Origin: Actinomadura cremea
GTDB lineage: Bacteria; Actinomycetota; Actinomycetes; Streptosporangiales; Streptosporangiaceae
Assembly (NCBI RefSeq): GCF_014648495.1
Contig: NZ_BMRF01000013.1
Coordinates: forward strand, 150,212 to 214,211
Length of the DNA: 64,000 bases
Direction: 5' to 3'
Shown: one piece after another, positions 25,227-32,391 of the stretch
Layout: each line of letters opens with the position of its first letter
How positions within the stretch are numbered: the stretch's first letter is position 1
Position numbers and translations under genes: made by a program
Notes under the pieces: generated by a model
Database searches by the model: none
Told to the model about the DNA's origin: nothing
The model's input: the letters and a program-made list of their open reading frames with translations, nothing else

Positions 25227-26801
25227 TCAGCGGGCGCCGCGCCGGCTCATGCTGACGTACCGGGGCCGCGGGTCCTCGGGGACGTTGCGGTGCAGGACGT
25301 CCGACAGGGTCCGGGTGCCGCCGATGATCTGCATGCCGAGCGGGGTGAACGTCTCGGCGGTGAGCACGCGGGGGGCCAGCAGTGGGTTGGTCAGCGCCTG
25401 GGAGAAGGCGTCGATCGCGATGATCTTCGTGAGCAGGGGCGGGAGGACGGCCGCCGCGGAGCTCGGCTCCTCGGCGAACAGCCCGACGTACAGGTCGAGG
25501 TCGTCGACGCTCGCGTACAGGTCGCGCAGGGCGTCGCCGACCCGCGGGTCGCCGGAGACGTGCTCGAACCGCCGGGCGCGCGGGAAGCCGCAGTGCGCGC
25601 GGTAGTCGTTGTAGGGGGCCAGTTCGAGCGCCCGGGAGTCGGCGATGCTGGTGACCTCGACCTCGTGCAGGCTGGGGTCGGTGTTGAACAGGCCGATGCG
25701 TCCGGCGCGCTGCTCGGACGCCTCCTCGAAGAGCCGTCCGAGCCCGGCCGCGGGGAGCAGGTCCGCGGCGAACAGGGTGGCGGGGACGGGCAGTTCCGAC
25801 CCGCCGACGACCAGCCGCGACGGGATGAGGCTGTGCCAGCGGTAGACGAGGTTGAACTCGACCGACGCCCAGTTCTCCCGCTGCCAGGGCGCCCCGGCGA
25901 GCCGCCTCGTGAGCTTCGGGTCGAGGAGGAAGCGGAAGTGGTAGGGGGCGATGTGGTTGATGTACTCCTCGATGACCAGCTTGACGACCTCGACGATGAC
26001 GATGTTGCGGGCCGTCTGGAAGAGGCGCTCGTCGTCCCAGCGGGAGTTGCGCTCGGCCAGCAGGCGGGCCACCCGGTTGTGCTCGCGGAGGAACAGGACG
26101 GTGAGCATGGTGAAGCCGACCTGGGTGTTGCCGCGGTCGCCGGCGAGCGCGAAGAGCCGGTCGCGGCGCTCGTCCGGCAGCATCTCGAACCGGACGACCT
26201 CGAGCCCGGCGAACTCGGACTTGATCTTCCCGTTCTCGCACAGGTACGGCGGGAACTCGCCGCCGTCGATCGTCTGGCTCTTGAGCAGGCCGCCGTCGAA
26301 GGCCCGGACGGCGGCGGTCGCCGCGGCGTCCAGGCCGTAGAGCGGGTTCAGGTCGACGTGGTGGTTGGAGGTGGTCCGGCGGGGGTCGCGCGGCTCGGCG
26401 ATGTCGCTGCGCAGGAACCCGTCGGTGAACCATTGCGCGAAGTACGCGAACAGGACCGTCGACCGCGGGCACGGGATCATGTCGCCGTCGCGGGTGAACA
26501 GCTCGGCGGCGCGTTCGGCGGAGGGCCGCGCGCCGTCCCGGAAGGGGACGGGCGGAAGGTGCCGGCCGCTGAACGTCTTGTCGGTGAGCGACGCCCAGGA
26601 CGTGTAGCCGCTCATGGTGCTGAGCGGTTCGGGCCGTCCGGGCATCTCGCGGATCGCCCGGTCGATGATGGCGGCGTTGAGCCCGCGCCGCAGCGGGCGG
26701 ACGCTCTCGGCGGCCCGCCACACCGCCCTGCCGTGGGTGAGCGCCAGGTAGCGCAGCCGGTTGGACGCGCCGTCGGTGGCGATGCTCCGCGCGCCGCCCA
26801 T
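25227..26801 (-). CDS. Cyclooxygenase-like heme dioxygenase (prostaglandin G/H synthase family)
   Basis: 524 residues that align with animal cyclooxygenase from the membrane-binding region to near the C-terminus. Shared stretches, recalled from ovine COX-1, are LTHGR at the start, FAYFAQWFT (FAFFAQHFT), FLREHNRVARLL, DERLFQTARNIVI, VIEEYINHIAPY and VEFNLVYRWHSLIP (MEFNHLYHWHPLMP). Key equivalents present are the radical Tyr385 (Y320), proximal heme His388 (H323), Tyr348/Tyr355 (Y280/Y287), Ser530 (S467, FS) and probably Arg120 (R48). The distal His207 is Asp (D127), while Gln203 is kept (Q123). There is no EGF domain or signal peptide. It should oxygenate a polyunsaturated or monounsaturated fatty acid to a hydroperoxide. 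ATG 26801 lies 1 bp after the P450 stop. Confidence 0.88.
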   Translation of the reverse strand: MGGARSIATDGASNRLRYLALTHGRAVWRAAESVRPLRRGLNAAIIDRAIREMPGRPEPLSTMSGYTSWASLTDKTFSGRHLPPVPFRDGARPSAERAAELFTRDGDMIPCPRSTVLFAYFAQWFTDGFLRSDIAEPRDPRRTTSNHHVDLNPLYGLDAAATAAVRAFDGGLLKSQTIDGGEFPPYLCENGKIKSEFAGLEVVRFEMLPDERRDRLFALAGDRGNTQVGFTMLTVLFLREHNRVARLLAERNSRWDDERLFQTARNIVIVEVVKLVIEEYINHIAPYHFRFLLDPKLTRRLAGAPWQRENWASVEFNLVYRWHSLIPSRLVVGGSELPVPATLFAADLLPAAGLGRLFEEASEQRAGRIGLFNTDPSLHEVEVTSIADSRALELAPYNDYRAHCGFPRARRFEHVSGDPRVGDALRDLYASVDDLDLYVGLFAEEPSSAAAVLPPLLTKIIAIDAFSQALTNPLLAPRVLTAETFTPLGMQIIGGTRTLSDVLHRNVPEDPRPRYVSMSRRGAR

Positions 26802-26802
26802 G

Positions 26803-28107
26803 TCAGGCGCTCCCTTCGCCGGACGGGCCGAGGCCGAGGACGAACCGGTCGGGGAAGACGCCGCGGTCGCGCACGACGTCGCCGTCCGGTGGCGGCAGGA
26901 GCCGGACGCCGGGGCGCCGCAGCAGCCGGCGCACGACCTCGCACATCACCGCGGCGCCCGGGTGGACGCCGACGCAGGAGTGCGGGCCGTGCCCGAAGTG
27001 CAGGTAGACGTCGGCCGGGCGGCCGGGCCGGTAGTCGAGCGGGTCGGCGAGGGCGTCCGCGTCGAACATCGCGGACGCGACGGCGGCGAGGACGAGCGTG
27101 CCCGCCGGGACGGTCGTCGCGTGCGGGGTGCCGGCGGCGAGCACGTGGTCGCGGACGCCGACCCGCGCGATGACCTTGAGGAACGGGTCGAAGCGCAGCG
27201 CCTCCCAGACGTGCCCGTCGAAGGCGGCGGGGTCGGGGTCGCGCGCGGCCTCGGCGGCGCGGGCGCGCTCGTCCGGGCGGGAGAGCAGTTCGCCGACGAG
27301 GTGGACCATGGAGCCGGACGCGTTCTCGACGAAGCCGAGCATGAGCGCGGCGACGTTGATCAGGACGCGCTCGTCGTCGACGGCGGCCTGGGGCGGCAGG
27401 GCGGTCTTGAGCAGGCGGTCGAAGACGTCCCGGGGCGGGGCGCTCCCGCGGGCGCCGCGGCGGGCGGCGAGGAGGCCGCGCAGGTGGTCCATCATCTCGC
27501 GGCCCGCGCTGGCGGACGCCGCCCGCACGTCCGGGTCGCCGGGGAGGTTGGCGGTGACGTCGGTGATCACGGCCCGGGACCAGCGCGAGAGGGTCGCCTC
27601 GTCGGGGCCGGGGAAGCCGAAGTACTCGGCGCAGACCCGGAGGGCGACGCGGCGGAACAGGTCCCCGACGGCCTCGACGCGTCCGTCGGGGGCGGCGGCG
27701 TCGAGAGCCTCGTCGGCGGCGCGGCCGGCCAGCTCCCGCACCGCGGGGACGTCCTCGGGGGGCAGCATCACCTGCATGAGGCCGCGCTCCCGCCAGTTCA
27801 GCGGCGTGGCGTCGCGGGAGAGGACGACCGGGCCGCCGAGGGCGCCCTCGAGGCGGTCGGTGTAGGCGGCGACCGTGAAGACCTCCCAGCGGGACAGCAC
27901 CTCCCGGACGTCGATGGAGCGGGTGACGAGCGCCAGACCGGGCGCGGACAGGACGGGACGGCGGGCGCGCAGCTCGTCGAACAGCGGGCGCCAGTCGGTG
28001 CGGAGCCAGCCGGCGATCAGCGCCGGGGCGGCCGCGGGATCCCGCCGGAGGGCCGCCTCGTACTGCTGCAGGTACCCCTCGGTGGCCGTCTGTTCGGACC
28101 GTTGCAT
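26803..28107 (-). CDS. Cytochrome P450, probable fatty-acid-hydroperoxide isomerase partner
   Basis: 434 residues, soluble P450. The heme loop FGHGPHSCVGVHPG (about 370-383) supplies the thiolate Cys, and the ExxR is EALRFDP (about 299). The I-helix reads MLGFVENASGSMVHLVGE and lacks the acid/alcohol pair (D/E-T) used for O2 activation. It carries Asn instead, as in P450s that rearrange hydroperoxides (CYP74; the P450 half of fungal Ppo/linoleate diol synthases). The gene lies 1 bp upstream of the cyclooxygenase-like gene, the same pairing as the fused fungal enzymes. ATG 28107 has AGAGG about 10 bases upstream and begins MQRSEQ; upstream in-frame codons extend into the promoter. Confidence 0.82.
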   Translation of the reverse strand: MQRSEQTATEGYLQQYEAALRRDPAAAPALIAGWLRTDWRPLFDELRARRPVLSAPGLALVTRSIDVREVLSRWEVFTVAAYTDRLEGALGGPVVLSRDATPLNWRERGLMQVMLPPEDVPAVRELAGRAADEALDAAAPDGRVEAVGDLFRRVALRVCAEYFGFPGPDEATLSRWSRAVITDVTANLPGDPDVRAASASAGREMMDHLRGLLAARRGARGSAPPRDVFDRLLKTALPPQAAVDDERVLINVAALMLGFVENASGSMVHLVGELLSRPDERARAAEAARDPDPAAFDGHVWEALRFDPFLKVIARVGVRDHVLAAGTPHATTVPAGTLVLAAVASAMFDADALADPLDYRPGRPADVYLHFGHGPHSCVGVHPGAAVMCEVVRRLLRRPGVRLLPPPDGDVVRDRGVFPDRFVLGLGPSGEGSA

Positions 28108-28192
28108 GCCGGCGGACCTCTGCTTCGGATCGGTTCCTGCACGGCGGGAAGGCCACCCGCCGCCGGGAGGGGCGTTCACGTGTCGTCGCCGG

Positions 28193-28221
28193 AGATTAGC
28201 GATGCGTGACCATGACCACAA
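28193..28221 (-). promoter_or_regulatory. Promoter of the P450-dioxygenase operon
   Basis: On the minus strand TTGTGG (28221-28216), a 17-base spacer and TAATCT (28198-28193), within the only AT-rich stretch of the region. Transcription would start near 28186, 80 nt before the P450 ATG. Confidence 0.5.
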
Positions 28222-28258
28222 TGGAAAATCACACAAAGTAAGCTGATGAAAACCCCTT

Positions 28259-28288
28259 GTGACAATCTAGTTACTCTTCGGATACTAT
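28259..28288 (+). promoter_or_regulatory. Promoter of the desaturase gene
   Basis: GTGACA (28259-28264), 18-base spacer, TACTAT (28283-28288). Divergent from the P450 operon promoter about 40 bp away, so a single regulator could control both directions. Confidence 0.45.
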
Positions 28289-28347
28289 CGAGAGCGTTCC
28301 GTGGCCCATTCAATGGTTGGCGTCCGCCGCGCCGATGAGAGGTACCG

Positions 28348-29376
28348 ATGCCCGTGTCCGCCTCCGCCGCGGCCGAGACCGTGGCGATCTCGCCGACCCG
28401 GCGCGGCGCGTACCTGGTCGTGCTGGTCGTGCTTCCGCTGGCGGCCCTCGCCGCGGGCGTCGCCGTCGCCTGGGGCCGGGGCATCGGCCCGCGCGACGCG
28501 GTGATCGCGCTGGTCATGTACGTGATCAGCATTTACGGCATCAGCGTGGGCTACCACCGGCTGTTCACCCACCGCTCGTTCAAGTGCCGGCGGCCGCTGC
28601 GCGTCGGGCTGGCGCTGGCCGGGGGGCTCGCCGTCGAGGGGCCGGTCACGCTGTGGGCGGCCGAGCACCGCCGGCACCACAAGTACGCCGACCGGCCCGG
28701 CGATCCGCACTCGCCGTGGGCCTACGGCGAGAGCGGCCGGGGCCTCGCGCGCGGACTGCTGCACGCCCAGATCGGCTGGTTCTACACCGCGCGCCGAAGA
28801 TCCGACCGGCGCCACTGGGTGCCCGATCTCCTGGCCGACCCGGTCGTCCGCCGGATGGACGCCGCCTACCCCGGCGTCGTCGTCCTGTCCTTCGTGCTCC
28901 CCGCCGCCGCCGGGGGGCTGTGGTCGTGGTCGTGGGCGGGCATGTGGACGGCGCTGTTCTGGGGCGGGCTCGTCCGCTACGCGGTCGTCCACCACGTGAC
29001 CTGGTCGGTGAACTCCCTCGCCCACGCCTTCGGCGGCCGCGACTTCCGCACCCGCGACCGCTCGACCAACCTGCCGATCGTCGCGTACCTCACCCTCGGC
29101 GAGGGCTGGCACAACTGGCACCACGCCGACCCGACGAGCGCCCGGCACGGCGTGCTCAGGGGCCACCTCGACCCGAGCGCCCGGCTGATCCGCCTCTTCG
29201 AGCAGGCCGGCTGGGCCTACGACGTCCGCTGGCCGGACCCGTCCCGCCTCGCCGCCCGCAGGCTGGACGCCGAACCATCCGAGGCGGCCGAACCATCCGA
29301 GGCGGCCGAGGCGCTCGGGACGCGGGAGGTGGTCGGGGGGTCCGGGGCGGCGTCAGAGGTGGACGGGAAGGGTTGA
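28348..29376 (+). CDS. Membrane fatty acid desaturase (acyl-CoA/acyl-lipid delta-9 type)
   Basis: 342 residues with four hydrophobic segments (about 25-65 and 170-205 are clearest). The three histidine boxes of the di-iron desaturases are HRLFTH (about 71), HRRHH (about 108) and HNWHH (about 255), with GYHRLFTHRSFKC and EGWHNWHHADP typical of stearoyl-CoA desaturases such as mycobacterial DesA3. It introduces a cis double bond using O2 and an electron donor; no reductase gene is adjacent. ATG 28348 follows GAGAGGT. It is divergent from the cyclooxygenase-like operon, which fits a role in making its unsaturated substrate. The tail has a small repeat (PSEAAEPSEAAE). Its end overlaps a P450 remnant by 24 bp. 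Confidence 0.9.
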   Translation: MPVSASAAAETVAISPTRRGAYLVVLVVLPLAALAAGVAVAWGRGIGPRDAVIALVMYVISIYGISVGYHRLFTHRSFKCRRPLRVGLALAGGLAVEGPVTLWAAEHRRHHKYADRPGDPHSPWAYGESGRGLARGLLHAQIGWFYTARRRSDRRHWVPDLLADPVVRRMDAAYPGVVVLSFVLPAAAGGLWSWSWAGMWTALFWGGLVRYAVVHHVTWSVNSLAHAFGGRDFRTRDRSTNLPIVAYLTLGEGWHNWHHADPTSARHGVLRGHLDPSARLIRLFEQAGWAYDVRWPDPSRLAARRLDAEPSEAAEPSEAAEALGTREVVGGSGAASEVDGKG

Positions 29377-29610
29377 CGCCGAGTTCGTGAAGAGGCTGGG
29401 GACGGGCGGCAGCGACGCGGGGTCGGCGGCGAGGCGCAGGCCGGGATGGCGGGCGACGGGGGTCTGGACGGCCGGCCGGGCCTCCAGGCGCGCCAGGTGG
29501 GCGCCGAGGCAGACGTGCGGTCCGTCGCCGAACGCCAGGTGCGCGGCCCGGGGCTCGCGGGCGACGTCGCGGAGGTGCGCGGTCGGGCCGTGCTGGACGG
29601 GGTCGCGGTT
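29353..29610 (-). pseudogene. C-terminal remnant of a second cytochrome P450
   Basis: About 85 codons survive, reading NRDPVQHGP and then LAFGDGPHVCLGAHLARLEA. These are the pre-heme loop, heme loop and L-helix of a complete, ordinary P450, followed by a normal C-terminus ending in SLPPVPSLF and LPVHL. Everything upstream (some 300 residues) is gone, and the next upstream sequence is the end of the conservon P450. Conservon operons can carry two P450 genes, so this is probably the residue of the second one. Confidence 0.8.
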
Positions 29611-29624
29611 CGGCGCCGGTGGGA

Positions 29625-30905
29625 TCAAGCTCGATGACCGGGACGTCTGCCTTGGGGTCCTCCGGGGTCGGCGTGGGTGAAGGTGACCGGAAGCCGGGCC
29701 GGGCAGCGGGCCCACGGCGACGGCTCGTACTCCAGGTCCGCGGGGTCGATGGCGAGGCGGACGCCGCGCAGCGCGTGCAGGGCGGACGCGACGGCGGTGC
29801 GGGCGATGGTGCGGGCCGGGTCGCGGGCGGGGCAGGCGTGCGGGCCGGCGCTCCAGGCGAGGTGGGCGCGGTTGCCGCGCTGCCAGAACTGCGACCCGGC
29901 GTGGGCGCGGACGTCGTGCGCGACGGCGGCGAGGCCGAGGATGAGGGCGTCGCCGCGGGCGATGCGGCGGCCGCCGAGTTCGGTGTCGCGCAGCGCGTAC
30001 CGGGCCGGCATGTTGATCAGCGGGGGTGCGACGGCGAGGACCTCGTCGAGGGCGTCGTCGACGCCGAGCCGCCCGCCGCGGACCCGTCCGGCGAAGCGGG
30101 GGTCGGTGAGCATCAGCCGGAGCGTCTGGGCGATCCAGCTGATCGTGGTGTGGTTCCCGGCGGACATCAGCACGACGATCGACTGCAGCGCCTCGGCGGC
30201 GGTGTGCAGGTCGGGGTGCGCGAGGAGGTGGGACGCGATGTCGTCCGCGGGCTTCTCGCGGCGGGCGGTGAGGAGCCCGGCGAGGAGGGCCTCGAAGCGC
30301 CGGTTGCCGTCCTGGGCGTCCTCGCCGGAGCCGAACAGGGCGCGCATGGCGGCCAGCAGCTCGCGGCTCTGCGCGGGGTCGAAGCCGATGAGGTCGCCGA
30401 TGGCCAGCAGCGGGACGGTCGCGGCGTACTCGGCGACGAGGTCGGCCGAGCCGCGGTCGGCGAAGGCGCCGATGAGGCCGCGGCACAGGTACTCGACGGT
30501 GCGGCGCAGGCTGCGGTGGTCGACGGCGGCGATCGCGTCCTCGATGGGGCGCCGGAGGCGCCGGTGGGCGTCGCCGTCGTGGCCGGCGACGTTGTCGCGG
30601 AAGAACATCATCGGCCCGAGCGGCGAGTCGGGCGGGACGGTGCCGTCCTGGAAGGCGCGCCACTCGCGGCCGTCCCGCGAGTACAGGCGGGGAGTCCCGG
30701 TGATCGTCTTGAGCTCCTCGTAGCCCATGACGAGCCAGGCGTGCACGCCCGGTTCGAGTTCGACGGGGGCGACCGGGCCGTGGTCGCGCCAGAGCCGGTC
30801 GAACACCGGCCAGGTGTCGGGGCAGGTGGTGGTGGCGGCCAGCGGCAGCGGGGCGTCGGCCGGGGCGGCGCCGGCCGCGGGGGCGTCGTCGGGCGGGGCG
30901 GTCAC
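29625..30905 (-). CDS. Conservon-associated cytochrome P450 (CvnE-like)
   Basis: 426 residues. The I-helix LMSAGNHTTISWIAQTL has the usual AGxxTT. The heme region WSAGPHACPARDPARTIA keeps the Cys, but the phenylalanine and the final glycine of FGxGxHxCxG are replaced (W and A). The N-terminal part contains PVAPVELEPGVHAWLVMGY and MMFFRDNVAGHDGDAHRRLR, a common actinomycete CYP105/107-like layout. The GTG start overlaps the GTPase stop as GTGA, so translation is coupled to cvnD. Conservons (CvnA-D) are actinomycete membrane complexes resembling eukaryotic G-protein systems, and several carry a P450. The substrate is unknown. Confidence 0.85.
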   Translation of the reverse strand: MTAPPDDAPAAGAAPADAPLPLAATTTCPDTWPVFDRLWRDHGPVAPVELEPGVHAWLVMGYEELKTITGTPRLYSRDGREWRAFQDGTVPPDSPLGPMMFFRDNVAGHDGDAHRRLRRPIEDAIAAVDHRSLRRTVEYLCRGLIGAFADRGSADLVAEYAATVPLLAIGDLIGFDPAQSRELLAAMRALFGSGEDAQDGNRRFEALLAGLLTARREKPADDIASHLLAHPDLHTAAEALQSIVVLMSAGNHTTISWIAQTLRLMLTDPRFAGRVRGGRLGVDDALDEVLAVAPPLINMPARYALRDTELGGRRIARGDALILGLAAVAHDVRAHAGSQFWQRGNRAHLAWSAGPHACPARDPARTIARTAVASALHALRGVRLAIDPADLEYEPSPWARCPARLPVTFTHADPGGPQGRRPGHRA

Positions 30906-31651
30906 GGGGCGGGCTCCCGGACGGTGAGGGCGTGTTCGGCGAGCGCGACCAGGGCGGCGACGGACGAGTCGCGGTCGAGGGCGTTGCAGTCGACGATCGG
31001 GGTGTGCGGCAGCAGGTCGAGGGCGCCGCGGAGCCGTTCGTGGGGGTGCGGCGGGGTATCGGGGAAGTGGTTGACGGCGACGGCGAAGGGCGCGGGGACG
31101 TGCGTCTCCACCTGGTCGAGGACGTCGAAGCCGCCGGCGAGCCGCCGGGAGTCGACGATGACCAGCACCCCGACGGCGCCTTCGGCGAGGCCGGCCCACA
31201 TGTTCCAGAACCGCCGCTGGCCGGGCGTCCCGAACAGGTAGAGGGCGAGGGACGGGTTCAGGGTGATGCGTCCGAAGTCCATGGCGACGGTCGTGGACGT
31301 CTTGCCGGGGAGCCGCGCGAGGTCGTCCACGCCGCTGCTGGCCTCGGTGATCGGTTCCTCGGTGCGCAGCGGGCGGATCTCGCTGACCGAGCCGATGAAC
31401 GACGTCTTGCCGACGCCGAAGTCCCCGACGACGAGGATCTTGGCCGTCCGGGCGACGGTGTCGGGGACGTACCGGCCGGCGGGCGCGGGACCGGACGCGG
31501 GACCGGACGCGGGACCGGACGCGGGACCGGACGCGGGACCGGGCGGGTCGACGGGCGGGTCGACGGGCGGGTCGACGGGCGGGTCGACGGGCTCGGAGTC
31601 CAGGGGGGCGGCGGGCTCGGGGCCCGTCGGGTCATAGGGCGCGGAGCCCAT
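30902..31651 (-). CDS. cvnD: CvnD: Ras-like GTPase of a conservon, with repeat-rich N-terminal extension
   Basis: 249 residues. The GTPase domain starts near residue 68 with KILVVGDFGVGKTSFIGSVS (G1). TTVAMDFGRI is the switch/G2 region and YLFGTPGQRRFWNM is G3, with Gly-Thr-Pro-Gly-Gln in place of DTAGQ as in MglA-like proteins. VNHFPD is at the G4 position. It would switch between GTP and GDP forms on the conservon complex. The first 60 residues are an unusual extension of (PVDP) and (SGPA) repeats encoded by 12-nt tandem repeats. The start codon lies 20 bp inside the upstream gene. Clearly part of the cvnA-B-C-D-P450 operon. Confidence 0.92.
   Translation of the reverse strand: MGSAPYDPTGPEPAAPLDSEPVDPPVDPPVDPPVDPPGPASGPASGPASGPASGPAPAGRYVPDTVARTAKILVVGDFGVGKTSFIGSVSEIRPLRTEEPITEASSGVDDLARLPGKTSTTVAMDFGRITLNPSLALYLFGTPGQRRFWNMWAGLAEGAVGVLVIVDSRRLAGGFDVLDQVETHVPAPFAVAVNHFPDTPPHPHERLRGALDLLPHTPIVDCNALDRDSSVAALVALAEHALTVREPAP
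31485..31590 (-). repeat. Two adjacent 12-nt tandem repeat arrays inside cvnD
   Basis: About five copies of GCGGGACCGGAC are followed by about four copies of GCGGGTCGACGG. Both arrays are in frame and encode GPAS-type and PVDP-type repeats. Arrays of this kind change copy number by slippage, always in multiples of four residues. Confidence 0.9.
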
Positions 31652-32000
31652 CGAGCACCTCCTTCAGCAGATCGATTCCGGGTTCGTTGAAGCCGCCGGC
31701 GTGGGTCTGCAGGCGGCCGGCCGCGACGAGGTCGCCGACCAGCACCCGGACGGCGCTGACCGGCAGGTCCAGGTGCGCGGCGGCCTCGGCGACCGACAGG
31801 ACGCCCCCGTCGCAGAGCCGCAGCAGGGCGCGGAGCTGCGGCGGCGCGTCCGCCGGGAGCGGTTCGGCGGTCCCGGCGGGCGGCGGGACCGTCTTCAGCA
31901 GCGTGTCGACCCCGACCCGGGCGCCGGGCGCGGCCGCGCGACCGCCGGTGACCACGTAGGCCCGCAGCGGCGTGTCGCGGTACTCGCCGGGGCCGGACAA
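31632..32000 (-). CDS. cvnC: CvnC: DUF742 protein of a conservon
   Basis: 122 residues of the DUF742 family. Landmarks are LRAYVVTGGRA near the start, LRALLRLCDGGVLSVAEAAAHLDLPVSAVRVLVGDL (a winged-helix-like segment, given here in part) and the ending DLLKEVLDGLRAL. The TTG at 32000 is one base after the CvnB stop, so the two are co-translated. Known conservon studies place this protein in the membrane-associated complex with the kinase-like CvnA, the roadblock protein CvnB and the GTPase CvnD. Its exact role is not established. Confidence 0.9.
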   Translation of the reverse strand: MSGPGEYRDTPLRAYVVTGGRAAAPGARVGVDTLLKTVPPPAGTAEPLPADAPPQLRALLRLCDGGVLSVAEAAAHLDLPVSAVRVLVGDLVAAGRLQTHAGGFNEPGIDLLKEVLDGLRAL

Positions 32001-32001
32001 G

Positions 32002-32391
32002 TCAGCCGCTCCCCCGGGCGGGCGTGGCGAGCTGATCGCCGAGCTTGAGGACCATCGCCTGCATCTCCTGCGCGACGAGCGCCGCGTTGATCACCGGGCC
32101 GGTGACGACGGCGACGCACGAGCGGGCGGCGGCGCTGCGGACGAACAGGTAGCCGCCCTCGTGCCCGACCATGAGCTGGTGCAGGGCCTTGGCGCCGGTG
32201 CCGAACTCGCCGGCCTGGTCGCGGGCGAGGGACAGCAGCCCGCTGCAGCGTGCGGCGAGCCGGTCGGCCTCGTCCCGTCCGGTGTCGGCGGAGCGGGCCT
32301 TGAGCAGGCCGTCCACGGTGCACACGATGGCGTGCCGGACGCCCTGGACGCGGGCGAGCCGCGCCACGACCCAGTCCTGGTCAGCCGTCAT
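32002..32391 (-). CDS. cvnB: CvnB: roadblock/LC7 domain protein
   Basis: 129 residues forming a single roadblock/LC7 domain. The central features are VQGVRHAIVCTVDGLLKA, then LSLARDQAGEF, LMVGHEGGYLFVRSAAARS and VVTGPVINAALVAQEMQAMV. Roadblock proteins regulate small Ras-like GTPases such as MglA, so a GTPase-regulating role for the neighbouring CvnD is plausible. The ATG at 32391 lies 11 bp inside the end of cvnA, consistent with coupled translation. Confidence 0.93.
   Translation of the reverse strand: MTADQDWVVARLARVQGVRHAIVCTVDGLLKARSADTGRDEADRLAARCSGLLSLARDQAGEFGTGAKALHQLMVGHEGGYLFVRSAAARSCVAVVTGPVINAALVAQEMQAMVLKLGDQLATPARGSG

Noticed and set aside
31485-31590. CRISPR-like tandem repeat in cvnD
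   Set aside because: The 12-nt units have no spacers and are in frame within a protein gene; a coding tandem repeat.
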